Positions 51,103-58,451 of a stretch of 64,000 bases of DNA are shown one piece after another. The stretch's first letter is position 1. Each line of letters starts with the position of its first letter. Location: IMG/VR virus record IMGVR_UViG_3300031962_000001, positions 1 through 64,000 of that record; one strand, written 5' to 3'. A program made the position numbers and the translations under genes. Source of the stretch: a virus. A model generated the notes under the pieces. It saw only the letters and a program-made list of their open reading frames with translations, made no database searches and was not told the origin of the DNA.

Positions 51103-52533
51103 ATGAGAACCAAAGAAGAATGGCTTGAGAACCTGATGTGCTGCGAAGGCTGCAAAGTGTTGGGCGAAGGCAAAGTCGGTTGCTTCTGGAAGAAACAGCA
51201 TTGTCCGTTGTGTGGCAAGGCTACTTCGAAATTCAAGAAGCTGAACGGCAAGAAGGGCGAGAAAATCCTTCGCTTCCCCCGCGAGGCTAGCACGGCAACG
51301 AAACAGCAAGTGGCGATCATGAAACAGATCAACGACCGCTGCCGCGACTTCGATTGCCCGGGAAAAGTGGTGGACGTTATCACTGGTCCCGTGGTTACCG
51401 AATACGTTTTCGAGCCTGACCGGTTCACCCGCGTCAAGAAGCTGAAGGGCCTGAACGAGGAACTTTCGCTGACACTGAGCAAGCCGGAACTCGGCATCGG
51501 CTCTGTGGAAACCGTCACCATCCGCCGCATCGCAGGCAGAGCAGCCATCGGCATCTCAGTGCCGAATCCAGACCGTAAGATGGTCAGCTTCAAGGATTGC
51601 CTGAAAAATGTCATCGCACATCGAGACGACATGGAATTGCCGCTCAACATGGGCGTCACTTCCACGGGCGAACCTTATGTGGAGGACCTCGCCACGATGC
51701 CGCATCTGCTTATCGGTGGTAGCACTGGCACTGGCAAGTCGGTATACCTTAATGCTTTGCTGACCAGCTTGCTCTATATCCGCTCGCCGAAGCAACTCTG
51801 GCTCTACATGATCGACCCGAAATCTGTGGAGCTCTTTCCATACAAAGGTCTGCCGCACCTCAAGCGCGACCCGGTCAACGATGTGTACGAGGCGCTCAGC
51901 GTCATGGACACGATCGAACAGGAAATGCGCCGTCGCACTAACAACCTCCACATCAACAAAGCTAAGGATATCAAGGAACTCAACACGCGCATCAAGGGCG
52001 AGGTTGCCGAGCTCAGAAAGCAAGGCAAGGAAGAGGAAGCCAAGAAGCGCGAAGCCGATCTCTGGCCCTACATTATATTGGTCATCGATGAGATGGCTGA
52101 TCTGGTGCTGGCAGAGAAGAAAATGTTCACCCAGAAGCTGGCGTGCATTTCCCAGATGGCTCGCGCCGCTGGCATCTGCATCATCAGCGCAACCCAGCGT
52201 CCGTCTGTGGACGTGCTGCCGGGAAAAATCAAGGTGAACTTCCCCGCTCGCGTCTGCTTCCGCGTGCCTAGCGCCGTGGATGGCAAGACGGTGCTGAACT
52301 ACAAGGGAGCGGAAACGCTGCTGGGCAAGGGCGACTGCTTTTTGGTGTCGCCTAACAAGGCTGGTCTCCAGCGCATCCACGTCCCCTACTGCACTCCGGC
52401 CGATCGCGACGAAATGCTGAAAATCTCGCTGGAATTCGGGCACGTCCTGAAAGTCCCGGCGGATTCTATGGAAGTCGCCGCTCCGGTCGTGGAGAAGAAA
52501 AACGGCAAGCCTGCCTCCAAGCTGGTCAACTAG
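51103..52533 (+). CDS. FtsK/SpoIIIE-like DNA translocase with zinc-finger leader
   Basis: This 476-residue protein has a Cys-rich leader (C13, C14, C17, C27, C34, C37) and an LRFPRE motif at residues 57-60. The FtsK alpha domain follows at about 88-170 (ITGPVVTEYVFEPD, AIGISVPNPDRKMVSFKD). The motor has Walker A GGSTGTGKS at 205-213 and Walker B YIILVIDEMADL near 323-334, then ICIISATQRPSVDVLPGKIK. It has no membrane segments and lacks the C-terminal winged-helix gamma domain that reads KOPS. Its codons end in G or C much more often than those of surrounding genes, suggesting separate origin. It probably pumps DNA in the infected cell. Confidence 0.85.
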   Translation: MRTKEEWLENLMCCEGCKVLGEGKVGCFWKKQHCPLCGKATSKFKKLNGKKGEKILRFPREASTATKQQVAIMKQINDRCRDFDCPGKVVDVITGPVVTEYVFEPDRFTRVKKLKGLNEELSLTLSKPELGIGSVETVTIRRIAGRAAIGISVPNPDRKMVSFKDCLKNVIAHRDDMELPLNMGVTSTGEPYVEDLATMPHLLIGGSTGTGKSVYLNALLTSLLYIRSPKQLWLYMIDPKSVELFPYKGLPHLKRDPVNDVYEALSVMDTIEQEMRRRTNNLHINKAKDIKELNTRIKGEVAELRKQGKEEEAKKREADLWPYIILVIDEMADLVLAEKKMFTQKLACISQMARAAGICIISATQRPSVDVLPGKIKVNFPARVCFRVPSAVDGKTVLNYKGAETLLGKGDCFLVSPNKAGLQRIHVPYCTPADRDEMLKISLEFGHVLKVPADSMEVAAPVVEKKNGKPASKLVN

Positions 52534-52543
52534 GAGGTGACTT

Positions 52544-52792
52544 ATGGCTATCACGAAACAAGTCACATACGATTTGGATTGTGAAGGACCTTGCAAGCGC
52601 AAAATCAGCAAGTCCATTCCCAAGGATTGGGCTCGGCTGAAAATCCTGCCAGCAATACAGCAGCCGGGAAGACCGGCTCACTACTATGTTAGCTGTCTGT
52701 GCTTCGACTGCCAGATGAAGGCTATCAAGCTTCTCCAAACAGCCGGATACAAAATCTCATTCGTGGAGGGAAAAGATGAACAGCGATCTTGA
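52544..52792 (+). CDS. Small Cys-containing protein
   Basis: This 82-residue protein starts after GGAGGTG. Cysteines in DCEGPCKRK and SCLCFDCQMK could bind zinc. The C-terminal helix is AIKLLQTAGYKISFVEG. The gene overlaps the next one by 17 bases. Function unknown. Confidence 0.55.
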   Translation: MAITKQVTYDLDCEGPCKRKISKSIPKDWARLKILPAIQQPGRPAHYYVSCLCFDCQMKAIKLLQTAGYKISFVEGKDEQRS

Positions 52793-52979
52793 TCTGATCG
52801 CCGCTCGTAGCTTGTGGAACCACACAAAGGATGGCTATGCTGCCTTGCGCCTGAAACGGTTCAGCGCTAGCAAGGCAGTAGCCAAGGTGCTAGCGGGGAG
52901 GTCGTATGAGGCCTTACCCCGCTGGGTTAAGGCAAGGCTAAAGGCCGACGCCCGTGCTGCCCGTAGCCTAACAAGGTAA
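52776..52979 (+). CDS. Small basic helical protein
   Basis: This 67-residue protein begins inside the end of the previous gene after a GGAGGG ribosome site. It is rich in Ala, Arg, Lys and Leu and predicted helical (FSASKAVAKVLAGRSYEALP). It ends two bases before the next gene. Function unknown. Confidence 0.5.
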   Translation: MNSDLDLIAARSLWNHTKDGYAALRLKRFSASKAVAKVLAGRSYEALPRWVKARLKADARAARSLTR

Positions 52980-52981
52980 GC

Positions 52982-53392
52982 ATGGACCGCCCTATAGTAG
53001 CGGTGCTGGAAACAATGTGGGGATACCGGTCCGGCCGCGCCCCGCGCTGGTTCCGTATCAACCCGCAGAACGCTTCTGGCCGTAGGCTATACAAACTCAT
53101 AGGCGAAGAAAATTCTCATCGCCTCCTTGTCACCAATGCTTGCCGTGAACTAGTCACAAGCGCAAAGCGCCACGGCAAGCCGGACCCGGATTGGCTTCTG
53201 GAAAACCTTATCCGGCTTGACCCGCACCTTATATTAGTGTGTGGCAACGTAGCCCAAAAAGCCTACAAAGCCTGTGGCTATGTTCCGCTTCGCAAGTCAC
53301 GCGTGCTCCACATAGCGCATCCGGCCGCACGCAACTGGACCAAGAAACGTCTGAGAGAAGTGCAAAGGAGAATAGCAAATGGATCACGATGA
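52982..53392 (+). CDS. Uracil-DNA glycosylase-superfamily-like protein
   Basis: This 136-residue protein resembles small members of the UDG fold. It has LLVTNACRELVTSAKRHGKP, a helix with WLLENLIRLDPHLILVCGNV, and HIAHPAARNWTKKR in the place of the HPS-type catalytic or binding loop. Family members remove uracil or bind DNA. The usual N-terminal GxxPGxxE motif is not visible, so activity is uncertain and it may be an inactive or very short variant. The next gene overlaps its end. Confidence 0.55.
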   Translation: MDRPIVAVLETMWGYRSGRAPRWFRINPQNASGRRLYKLIGEENSHRLLVTNACRELVTSAKRHGKPDPDWLLENLIRLDPHLILVCGNVAQKAYKACGYVPLRKSRVLHIAHPAARNWTKKRLREVQRRIANGSR

Positions 53393-53594
53393 TCGATGCG
53401 AGTGCGAGAAGCCCGGATATTTCTGCAGTGGAGTGAAAGGCATCATAGCGCACATCCACAACGGCCACATCGTAGGCACGGTAGAACGCTGCGACACTTG
53501 TGGCATCTACGCCTCTGACGCTGACGCGGAGCGTATGCTTGAGAAGTATCTTTTCGGTCAGAAGAATGGGCCAGCAAAGGAGATAGAAAAATGA
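53379..53594 (+). CDS. Small zinc-binding protein
   Basis: This 71-residue protein has CECEKPGYFC near the start and a CDTCG pair later, plus His residues in AHIHNGH, giving a plausible zinc site. It starts 14 bases before the upstream stop with GGAG nearby, and overlaps the next gene by four bases. Function unknown. Confidence 0.55.
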   Translation: MDHDDRCECEKPGYFCSGVKGIIAHIHNGHIVGTVERCDTCGIYASDADAERMLEKYLFGQKNGPAKEIEK

Positions 53595-53827
53595 ACGACA
53601 AGACTGTGATTGAAGTTACGAACCGATGCTTTCGAGCGTTTAGAAAACAATTGGAAGCAGAGGATTTGGACAGCGACGCAGAAGTTTTGGTGCAGAGGCT
53701 GGTAATTGCTCGCATCAATTCTGATGCGGAAATGGGGCAAGGAGAATTGGAGACTGACGCACCGAGGCTTGCAATCAAAGTAGAAAAGAAGCTGGAGGTG
53801 CTTCTTCCAAAAGCGCTGACTCTCTAG
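53591..53827 (+). CDS. Small acidic helical protein
   Basis: This 78-residue protein starts in a four-base overlap with the upstream gene. It is helical and acidic (FRKQLEAEDLDSDAEVLVQRL). No family recognised. A 62-base gap with a conserved leader hairpin follows. Confidence 0.5.
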   Translation: MNDKTVIEVTNRCFRAFRKQLEAEDLDSDAEVLVQRLVIARINSDAEMGQGELETDAPRLAIKVEKKLEVLLPKALTL

Positions 53828-53832
53828 GTGGC

Positions 53833-53877
53833 AGTAGAAGTAAAATTCACTACGCTCCAACGTGAGCGAGAAAGAAA
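53833..53877 (+). promoter_or_regulatory. Repeated 45-base leader with hairpin, copy 1
   Basis: This element is 39 of 45 bases identical to the one at 54251-54295. It contains TAAAATTCAC and the stem CGCTC-CAACGT-GAGCG. In the second copy the outer C-G pair has changed to T-A, which keeps the pairing. It lies just before a ribosome site AAGGAGG. Confidence 0.65.
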
Positions 53878-53889
53878 CAAGGAGGAAGT

Positions 53890-54252
53890 ATGAAAAGGGA
53901 ATCATGCATCATTATTTCTAACCTGTCGGAAGAGGATGCCATCAAGGTGTTGCCGAAACTGAAGGGAGAAATTCTCCTCAAGAAAGCAACCCTCGAATTG
54001 GAAAATCCAGGACCACCGGAGCCGGAGGAAGTCTGCGAGAAAGAATACGAACGTGTCAATAACATGGCGTATGATCTCGACGAGTTCCTTGGACAGATTG
54101 ATGATTACGGCGATTCAACCACTGCAAAGGAAGTCCGTCGGGATGTAGCTCACCTGCGAAAGCAAATCGTCAAGATGGAAAACCTTTTCGTGAAATGGCG
54201 TAGTGCAGTAGACGCTCTCGAAGAGGCGGCGAATCGTCTAGAGAAGAAGTAG
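53890..54252 (+). CDS. Coiled-coil protein
   Basis: This 120-residue protein has an N-terminal alpha/beta part (SCIIISNLSEEDAIKVLPKL) and a long C-terminal coiled coil (EVRRDVAHLRKQIVKMENLF and SAVDALEEAANRLEKK). It is expressed behind the first repeated leader. Function unknown; oligomerisation is likely. Confidence 0.55.
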   Translation: MKRESCIIISNLSEEDAIKVLPKLKGEILLKKATLELENPGPPEPEEVCEKEYERVNNMAYDLDEFLGQIDDYGDSTTAKEVRRDVAHLRKQIVKMENLFVKWRSAVDALEEAANRLEKK

Positions 54253-54295
54253 TAGTTGTAAAATTCACCATGCTCCAACGTGAGCAAGAAGGAAA
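54251..54295 (+). promoter_or_regulatory. Repeated 45-base leader with hairpin, copy 2
   Basis: This is the second copy, with the stem TGCTC-CAACGT-GAGCA. It overlaps the upstream stop codon and ends five bases before the next ATG, so it includes the ribosome-binding segment AGAAGGAAA. Confidence 0.65.
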
Positions 54296-54299
54296 TATC

Positions 54300-54548
54300 A
54301 TGGCAACAAAATGGGCAATCAAGGTAATGGAAATACGCACGACAGAGATGGGCACGACGTACTACTTTCAGCTCTTCACGAAGACACAAATCGGCATTCT
54401 GTTGCCGACCGTGTCTGACGACGAGCCGATGGTCCTAGCCGAAAACGACTTCCACGAATTGACATTCCGGCTCAGCGCGGATGTCTACAACGAAGGTCTG
54501 CAAGTCCTCAAAGACGGCTTCCCGCTCAGGCAGCACGCACATGGCTAG
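54300..54548 (+). CDS. Unknown small beta-rich protein
   Basis: The ATG at 54300 follows the second repeated leader. This 82-residue protein is beta-rich (AIKVMEIRTTEMGTTYYFQL and ELTFRLSADVYNEGLQVLKD). It overlaps the next gene by eight bases. No family recognised. Confidence 0.5.
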   Translation: MATKWAIKVMEIRTTEMGTTYYFQLFTKTQIGILLPTVSDDEPMVLAENDFHELTFRLSADVYNEGLQVLKDGFPLRQHAHG

Positions 54549-54762
54549 ACTGTATTCTCTATACCGTCTCTACGGCAATCGCTGGGTGCGTGTCGCTAGA
54601 GAGCAACTCCCACTTAGGGAAGCGCATGAGAAGTGGAGCCATCTTGTATCGCAGAATCCACTTTTCTATTCCATACTTCCGAAGTACAGCATCCGCCTGA
54701 TTCCCAAGTCTGAAATCAGGCGGCAGATTTTGCAGTCAATCCAAAACAAGGAGCAATCATGA
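54541..54762 (+). CDS. Unknown small basic protein
   Basis: This 73-residue protein is read from the ATG near the end of the upstream gene. It has a basic, aromatic N-terminus (ARLYSLYRLYGNRWVRVARE) and a helix ending SEIRRQILQSIQNKEQS. It overlaps the next gene by four bases. Confidence 0.5.
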   Translation: MARLYSLYRLYGNRWVRVAREQLPLREAHEKWSHLVSQNPLFYSILPKYSIRLIPKSEIRRQILQSIQNKEQS

Positions 54763-54932
54763 AAGACAAAGTCAAGGCCAAGAACATGACTAAGCGGGAC
54801 GCGATCCCGGTACTGGAGAAAATCCTGAAGAAAGGAGACTTCGGCAAGCGCAAACGCAAGGCTCTTGAAATCGCCATCAACGATCTCAAGTCGAAGGTGA
54901 ATTCGTACGAGCCCCACGCTGTCAACCAGTAG
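54759..54932 (+). CDS. 57-residue basic helical protein
   Basis: This small gene starts with AAGGAGCAATC before its ATG and overlaps the upstream stop. The peptide is helical and lysine-rich (KRDAIPVLEKILKKGDFGKR, KALEIAINDLKSKV). It is followed by a terminator hairpin, which supports it as the last gene of this small operon. Confidence 0.6.
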   Translation: MKDKVKAKNMTKRDAIPVLEKILKKGDFGKRKRKALEIAINDLKSKVNSYEPHAVNQ

Positions 54933-54952
54933 TCGAATCCAAAAGCAGCGAG

Positions 54953-54983
54953 CGGGGACTCGAAAGGGTCCCCGTTTATATTT
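54953..54983 (+). terminator. Rho-independent terminator
   Basis: CGGGGAC at 54953-54959 pairs with GTCCCCG at 54968-54974, followed by TTTATATTT. Confidence 0.75.
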
Positions 54984-54999
54984 CAAAAGGAGCAATCGA

Positions 55000-55293
55000 A
55001 TGGCAAAGAAAAAAGTAGTGAAGAAGCGAGTCGTGTATCGCGTCAAGAAGGAACTGCCGAGGATGTATCGGGTGATAGACCAAATCCTCCCGGATCTCAA
55101 CCTGCCAAATCCCGTTGCAATATCCATAACGGTCACGGCGAGGGACGTTCAGCTCATAGTGGGCCCACGTGATTGGCAGTGGGACCGCAAGACAGGCGAC
55201 ATGGTCGGCGCTGGCACCAGTCTTGACGATTACGAGGAAGCGGCTGCGAAGCAAGAGCCTCCAGCATCGGAAGGACATAACTCAGATGTCTAA
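55000..55293 (+). CDS. Unknown small protein with basic leader
   Basis: This 97-residue protein begins with a Lys/Arg/Val leader (MAKKKVVKKRVVYRVKKELP) and a beta-rich core (NPVAISITVTARDVQLIVGP), ending in an acidic tail. It follows the terminator with AAGGAG as ribosome site and overlaps the next gene by eight bases. Confidence 0.5.
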   Translation: MAKKKVVKKRVVYRVKKELPRMYRVIDQILPDLNLPNPVAISITVTARDVQLIVGPRDWQWDRKTGDMVGAGTSLDDYEEAAAKQEPPASEGHNSDV

Positions 55294-55600
55294 CAGTGGT
55301 GCAAACTCCAAACCACGCTTTAAGTCGCTGAAGGAACTGATGGAGATGGTACACACCATCGTAAAAACCGTTGAGAAGCTAGACAAGGAGCTCGCGAAAT
55401 TCACAGAACTCGACATGCAAAAGATGGTAGCAGGCACCAGAACTACCACCGAGAATCTGGCCAAGATGTCGAACGAGCTGACCGCTCTCGCAGAACTCCT
55501 ACCTCTCAATGAGCAGTACGAACTGCCTTCCAATCTGGACAGACTTTCAACCGTCTTGAGCGCGGAGTACGACTCAAAATTCATCGGGGAGGAAAAATGA
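55286..55600 (+). CDS. Helical coiled-coil protein
   Basis: This 104-residue protein, read from the ATG inside the end of the previous gene, is almost wholly helical (LKELMEMVHTIVKTVEKLDK and ENLAKMSNELTALAELLPL). The heptad pattern suggests dimerisation. It overlaps the next gene by four bases. Function unknown. Confidence 0.5.
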   Translation: MSNSGANSKPRFKSLKELMEMVHTIVKTVEKLDKELAKFTELDMQKMVAGTRTTTENLAKMSNELTALAELLPLNEQYELPSNLDRLSTVLSAEYDSKFIGEEK

Positions 55601-55806
55601 CAGTGATCATTAGATGTGGCACATGCAAGAAGCACGAAACGATTGACGATATCAAAGCGTCCAAATCGTTCGTGCTTGGATTTCATATCTGTCAGGAATG
55701 CCTGACTAATTTCAAGAGCGATTTCGGTCTAGATCTCTTGGGAGAGGAGGTGGCAGAAAATGTTTCTAGCCCTAATCTTAGCAAGTCTAATACTGCTGGC
55801 AGCTAA
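55597..55806 (+). CDS. Small zinc-ribbon protein
   Basis: This 69-residue protein has CGTC at residues 7-10 and CQEC near 33-36, a typical zinc ribbon (IIRCGTCKKHETID, GFHICQECLTNF). The end of the gene overlaps, in another frame, a 24-residue membrane peptide gene. Confidence 0.6.
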   Translation: MTVIIRCGTCKKHETIDDIKASKSFVLGFHICQECLTNFKSDFGLDLLGEEVAENVSSPNLSKSNTAGS

Positions 55807-55834
55807 ACTCGACCATGAATTGGGGAAGTTCTGA
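55760..55834 (+). CDS. 24-residue single-span membrane peptide
   Basis: This ORF encodes one hydrophobic span (MFLALILASLILLAAKL) followed by DHELGKF. GGAGAGGAGG lies nine bases before the ATG, and the stop overlaps the next start (TGATG). The ribosome site and coupling argue that it is real despite its length. Small phage membrane peptides may disturb the envelope or a host membrane protein; its role is unknown. Confidence 0.65.
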   Translation: MFLALILASLILLAAKLDHELGKF

Positions 55835-56124
55835 TGGTCTGGCGCTACCAAGAAGTGGACGTGCGCGACGATGTGAAGTGGAAGCTGCCAGACCATTCCA
55901 GCCTGCAAGTGTACAAGGTTCTCAGCGGAGACAGTGGCAAGACGTACTACGTCCAAGTTCTGGTCGTAAAATCTGAACTGTCTAGACCGCAATCCAAACC
56001 TATATATCTCTGTGGCTGCCCAGAAGGGACGTTCCTTGCTCCACTTTCAATAGTGGGACTCGGACCACAATGCAAGCACGCCAAGAACTTGGCAGCGTTC
56101 TTGGAAGAAAAGAGGAAGAAGTGA
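55834..56124 (+). CDS. SWIM-type zinc finger protein
   Basis: This 96-residue protein has the CxCxnCxH pattern of SWIM zinc fingers: LCGCPEG followed by QCKHAKNLAAFLEE. The upstream part is a small beta sheet (KTYYVQVLVVKSELSRP). SWIM domains bind DNA or proteins and occur in transposon and recombination proteins. It overlaps the next gene by four bases. Confidence 0.65.
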   Translation: MVWRYQEVDVRDDVKWKLPDHSSLQVYKVLSGDSGKTYYVQVLVVKSELSRPQSKPIYLCGCPEGTFLAPLSIVGLGPQCKHAKNLAAFLEEKRKK

Positions 56125-56498
56125 AAAATAGACACAAGCTGAGCATAGACTGGAGCGTGGTTCAGAAGGATCGGAACAGTGGAACGCCGATTTCTGAATT
56201 GGCATCCAAGTACGGATGTCACAAGTCGTCTATCTATCTCCACACCAAATCAAGGCGCTCCAAAGCGAGCGAGAAAGCAGGCACACTCAATGGCAGCATT
56301 GGCAAGAAGATCACCAAGAATACAAGCGGCGATAGCAGCTACGCCGAGACAATCATCGCGTTCCTCTTCGGGCGGATCACGGAGCAGATTAACTCCTACT
56401 CTCAGAGCGCTGGCATCCCTGAGGCCGTACTTACCTCAAGGATTTCAGAACTACTTCACCGTAAGGCGAGCGGGTCGCGGCTGGGGCCTTTCGATTAA
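56121..56498 (+). CDS. Helix-turn-helix protein
   Basis: This 125-residue protein (GTG start, AGAGGAAG upstream) has a helix-turn-helix of the resolvase or repressor type (WSVVQKDRNSGTPISELASK, YGCHKSSIYLHTKSRRS). The middle is Ser/Lys-rich and the C-terminal half is helical (ETIIAFLFGRITEQINSYSQ). It could be a regulator of the small-gene operon. Reading in the +1 frame continues into a CxxC domain to 56592. Confidence 0.55.
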   Translation: MKNRHKLSIDWSVVQKDRNSGTPISELASKYGCHKSSIYLHTKSRRSKASEKAGTLNGSIGKKITKNTSGDSSYAETIIAFLFGRITEQINSYSQSAGIPEAVLTSRISELLHRKASGSRLGPFD

Positions 56499-56592
56499 GT
56501 GTCCGAAATGCAACGAACCCGCACCGCTGGAACTCAACACCTACCAGAAGTGGCGCTGGCTCTCCGTCCACGAAGTGATGTGCAGAGGATGA
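56440..56592 (+). CDS. Small zinc-type reading overlapping the HTH gene (start unclear)
   Basis: In the +1 frame relative to the HTH gene, codons from about 56440 encode FQNYFTVRRAGRGWGLSIKC followed by PKCNEPAPLEL and WLSVHEVMC, which looks like a genuine zinc-binding domain. No ATG or GTG with a ribosome site lies nearby. The nearest ATG (56290) would add low-complexity sequence. Frameshifting from the HTH frame or a non-standard start is possible. Boundaries are approximate. Confidence 0.35.
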   Translation, partial: GFQNYFTVRRAGRGWGLSIKCPKCNEPAPLELNTYQKWRWLSVHEVMCRG

Positions 56593-56593
56593 A

Positions 56594-57319
56594 ATGGCCA
56601 TCCACACTCCAGTAGATAGTCCCATCTTTGGAGGACGCGTCTGGGGCCAGTCCAAGGACCGCAAGGCCCAACGACTGGCCGCAGCCAGGAAGAACAAGGA
56701 GTTCCGGCAGGAGAAGGCGTATCGCACAAGATACAAGGGAGCCAAAAATGATGTAGAGGCTGCCAACCTTTTCCTGCTTCTTGGCATCAACTATTTCAGC
56801 ACGCCGAAAGAACAGCTTGCCGCTATCGTGCGCGAGAAGTTCGAAGGAAAGAGAGCCGACGCCATCAATGTCAAAGCGATGGATTTCCTGACAGACAACT
56901 TTGATGCTCTGGTGGAGCTCAAAGATGGATTTCCACCACTGATAAGGTTCCGTCCGGCAGAGCCGGAGAAGGAAGAGGAGACACGACCCATGAAACTGTA
57001 TTCCCAGCTAGCAGAACGTTCCGGTCAGACACGTAGGGTAGTCAGAGAAGTGTACGAGGCACTGGTCTTGGAGGCACGCAAGGCTCTGAGAACAGAACGC
57101 CTTTTCAAGCTGCCCGATCTAGGCAGACTGAAGATATCGTACAGACCACCGAAGGAAAAGCGGAGGGGCATCAACCCTTTCACTGGCAAGAAGCAGTGGT
57201 TCAAGTACAAACCCGCATCAAACAAACTGCGCTTCGCACCGGCGAAGGTTCTGAAAGTCTTCGTCGCCGAGAAGGTGGAGGTTGTAGCACCGAAGAAAAA
57301 GAAAAAGCACAAGAAGTAG
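56594..57319 (+). CDS. HU-like DNA-binding protein with N-terminal extension
   Basis: This is a 241-residue protein. Residues 133-228 follow the HU/IHF pattern: MKLYSQLAERSGQTRRVVRE, then FKLPDLGRLKISYRPPKEKR, then GINPFTGKKQWFKYKPASNK. These give the two helices, the saddle, and the beta arm with the conserved NP-TG. The tail is lysine-rich. The first 130 residues are a basic, helical extension with no known family. ATG codon 133 (56990) has GAGGAG nine bases upstream and could start a free HU form. The protein probably bends or compacts phage DNA. Confidence 0.75.
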   Translation: MAIHTPVDSPIFGGRVWGQSKDRKAQRLAAARKNKEFRQEKAYRTRYKGAKNDVEAANLFLLLGINYFSTPKEQLAAIVREKFEGKRADAINVKAMDFLTDNFDALVELKDGFPPLIRFRPAEPEKEEETRPMKLYSQLAERSGQTRRVVREVYEALVLEARKALRTERLFKLPDLGRLKISYRPPKEKRRGINPFTGKKQWFKYKPASNKLRFAPAKVLKVFVAEKVEVVAPKKKKKHKK

Positions 57320-57332
57320 AAGGGAGGTTTGG

Positions 57333-58061
57333 ATGTCCTATTGTAGGCAGTGTGCAAATCCAGATCTGAAGGGTATGCACACTTGTGAAAAAAGAAGAAA
57401 GAGAGGCACGATGGAACCGCAAGTACAGGTGATCACGAGAGAAGCACGCAAAGCACTGATCCAAGAATTGCCGCGAGCGGTGCCGGAGTTCGAAGAGCCG
57501 ACGCCGGAGTCTGAGAAGATAGCGAAGAAGGCCAGCAGAGTCCTTGGCTACCGAGGCTTGCTGACTTTCAACGCTGGAGGCAAACTCCAAGCCATTCTGG
57601 AGAGCCTTGAAATCGAAGTCATCGACCCGAAGGCTGTGTTCGAATATCAGTCCAAATTCGGGAGAGCGACCTACAATAAACCAGTCATCTTCGTAGAAGA
57701 GGCTATTCAAGACGATGATGAAGATGACGAAGAAGAGGAAGATGATGACGACGAGGAGCCGGTCCGTAGCAGTCATGGACGGTACTTTTGGAATCGAGTT
57801 CCGATCAAAGAGTACCATAAGGCTATCCCAGAGTTCGTAGTTAGCAAGGCTATCCAAGTCAAGGAAGCCCTGCCAGAAGTGCAGGTCTTCGTTGAGGAAC
57901 TGCAATACGACCCTGACCCGTTCTTGGTTGTGACCTGCAAGAACGACAATTTCATTGAGCAGTATTACATCGAAGTCTGGGAGGAGCCTCAGTTCGAAGG
58001 GCGATTCCTGGGCCAGCCGACCAAGCAAGAGCGCAATCTGTCGAAGAAGCACAAAGGCTGA
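57333..58061 (+). CDS. Unknown protein with CxxC leader and acidic block
   Basis: This 242-residue protein begins MSYCRQCANPDLKGMHTC, a CxxC...C site that may bind zinc. A helical region follows (ARKALIQELPRAVPEFEEPT), then an Asp/Glu-only block of about 20 residues (128-146), then an alpha/beta C-terminus (ALPEVQVFVEELQYDPDPFL). No family is recognised. Tandem hairpins after it probably end the operon. Confidence 0.5.
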   Translation: MSYCRQCANPDLKGMHTCEKRRKRGTMEPQVQVITREARKALIQELPRAVPEFEEPTPESEKIAKKASRVLGYRGLLTFNAGGKLQAILESLEIEVIDPKAVFEYQSKFGRATYNKPVIFVEEAIQDDDEDDEEEEDDDDEEPVRSSHGRYFWNRVPIKEYHKAIPEFVVSKAIQVKEALPEVQVFVEELQYDPDPFLVVTCKNDNFIEQYYIEVWEEPQFEGRFLGQPTKQERNLSKKHKG

Positions 58062-58068
58062 AATTGTT

Positions 58069-58163
58069 CCAGACTGGAGCTCACTTGGCGCGGTAGAGGA
58101 AGGCTCCAGTCTGGGCAATAGGGCGGGAGTAGAAGGTATGCGGCCCCCTGCTCCCGCTCATTT
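58069..58163 (+). terminator. Tandem intergenic hairpins, probable terminator
   Basis: CCAGACTGGAGC (58069-58080) pairs perfectly with GCTCCAGTCTGG (58103-58114). GCGGGAG (58123-58129) pairs with CTCCCGC (58151-58157), followed by TCATTTTA. The second looks like a weak intrinsic terminator. The conserved leader follows at 58174. Confidence 0.6.
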
Positions 58164-58173
58164 TATCTCACAA

Positions 58174-58203
58174 TCGTGTTTCATATAGGTAAGGAGGAAG
58201 AAA
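58174..58203 (+). promoter_or_regulatory. Conserved leader TCGTGTTTCATA, copy 3
   Basis: TCGTGTTTCATATAGGTAAGG lies 30 bases before the ATG at 58204 and right after the tandem terminator hairpins. This arrangement suggests that the element includes a promoter. Confidence 0.6.
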
Positions 58204-58443
58204 ATGGAGCTATCCGTAGGAGATGTGAAAACCATGTTCGTAGATCGTTGGAGGTCCACTCTGAAAGGAGCAAACGAGCAGACCGAAAATGTTTTGCTCC
58301 ACGAAGTTTCTGATGAACATAAGCAGAATCTTCGGGAGATCGTGATTCTTCAGAAAGAGGCTCTACTAAGACTCCAGATGCTGGAAACCGCTCTTGGGAA
58401 TTTTGGAGAAGCGATTTCAGGGCTGATGGAACTTACCGAATAG
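58204..58443 (+). CDS. Small helical protein
   Basis: This 79-residue protein is almost entirely helical (VKTMFVDRWRSTLKGANEQT, QNLREIVILQKEALLRLQML). It has AAGGAGGAAG as ribosome site and is the first gene after the third conserved leader. Function unknown. Confidence 0.55.
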   Translation: MELSVGDVKTMFVDRWRSTLKGANEQTENVLLHEVSDEHKQNLREIVILQKEALLRLQMLETALGNFGEAISGLMELTE

Positions 58444-58451
58444 GAGCTAGC

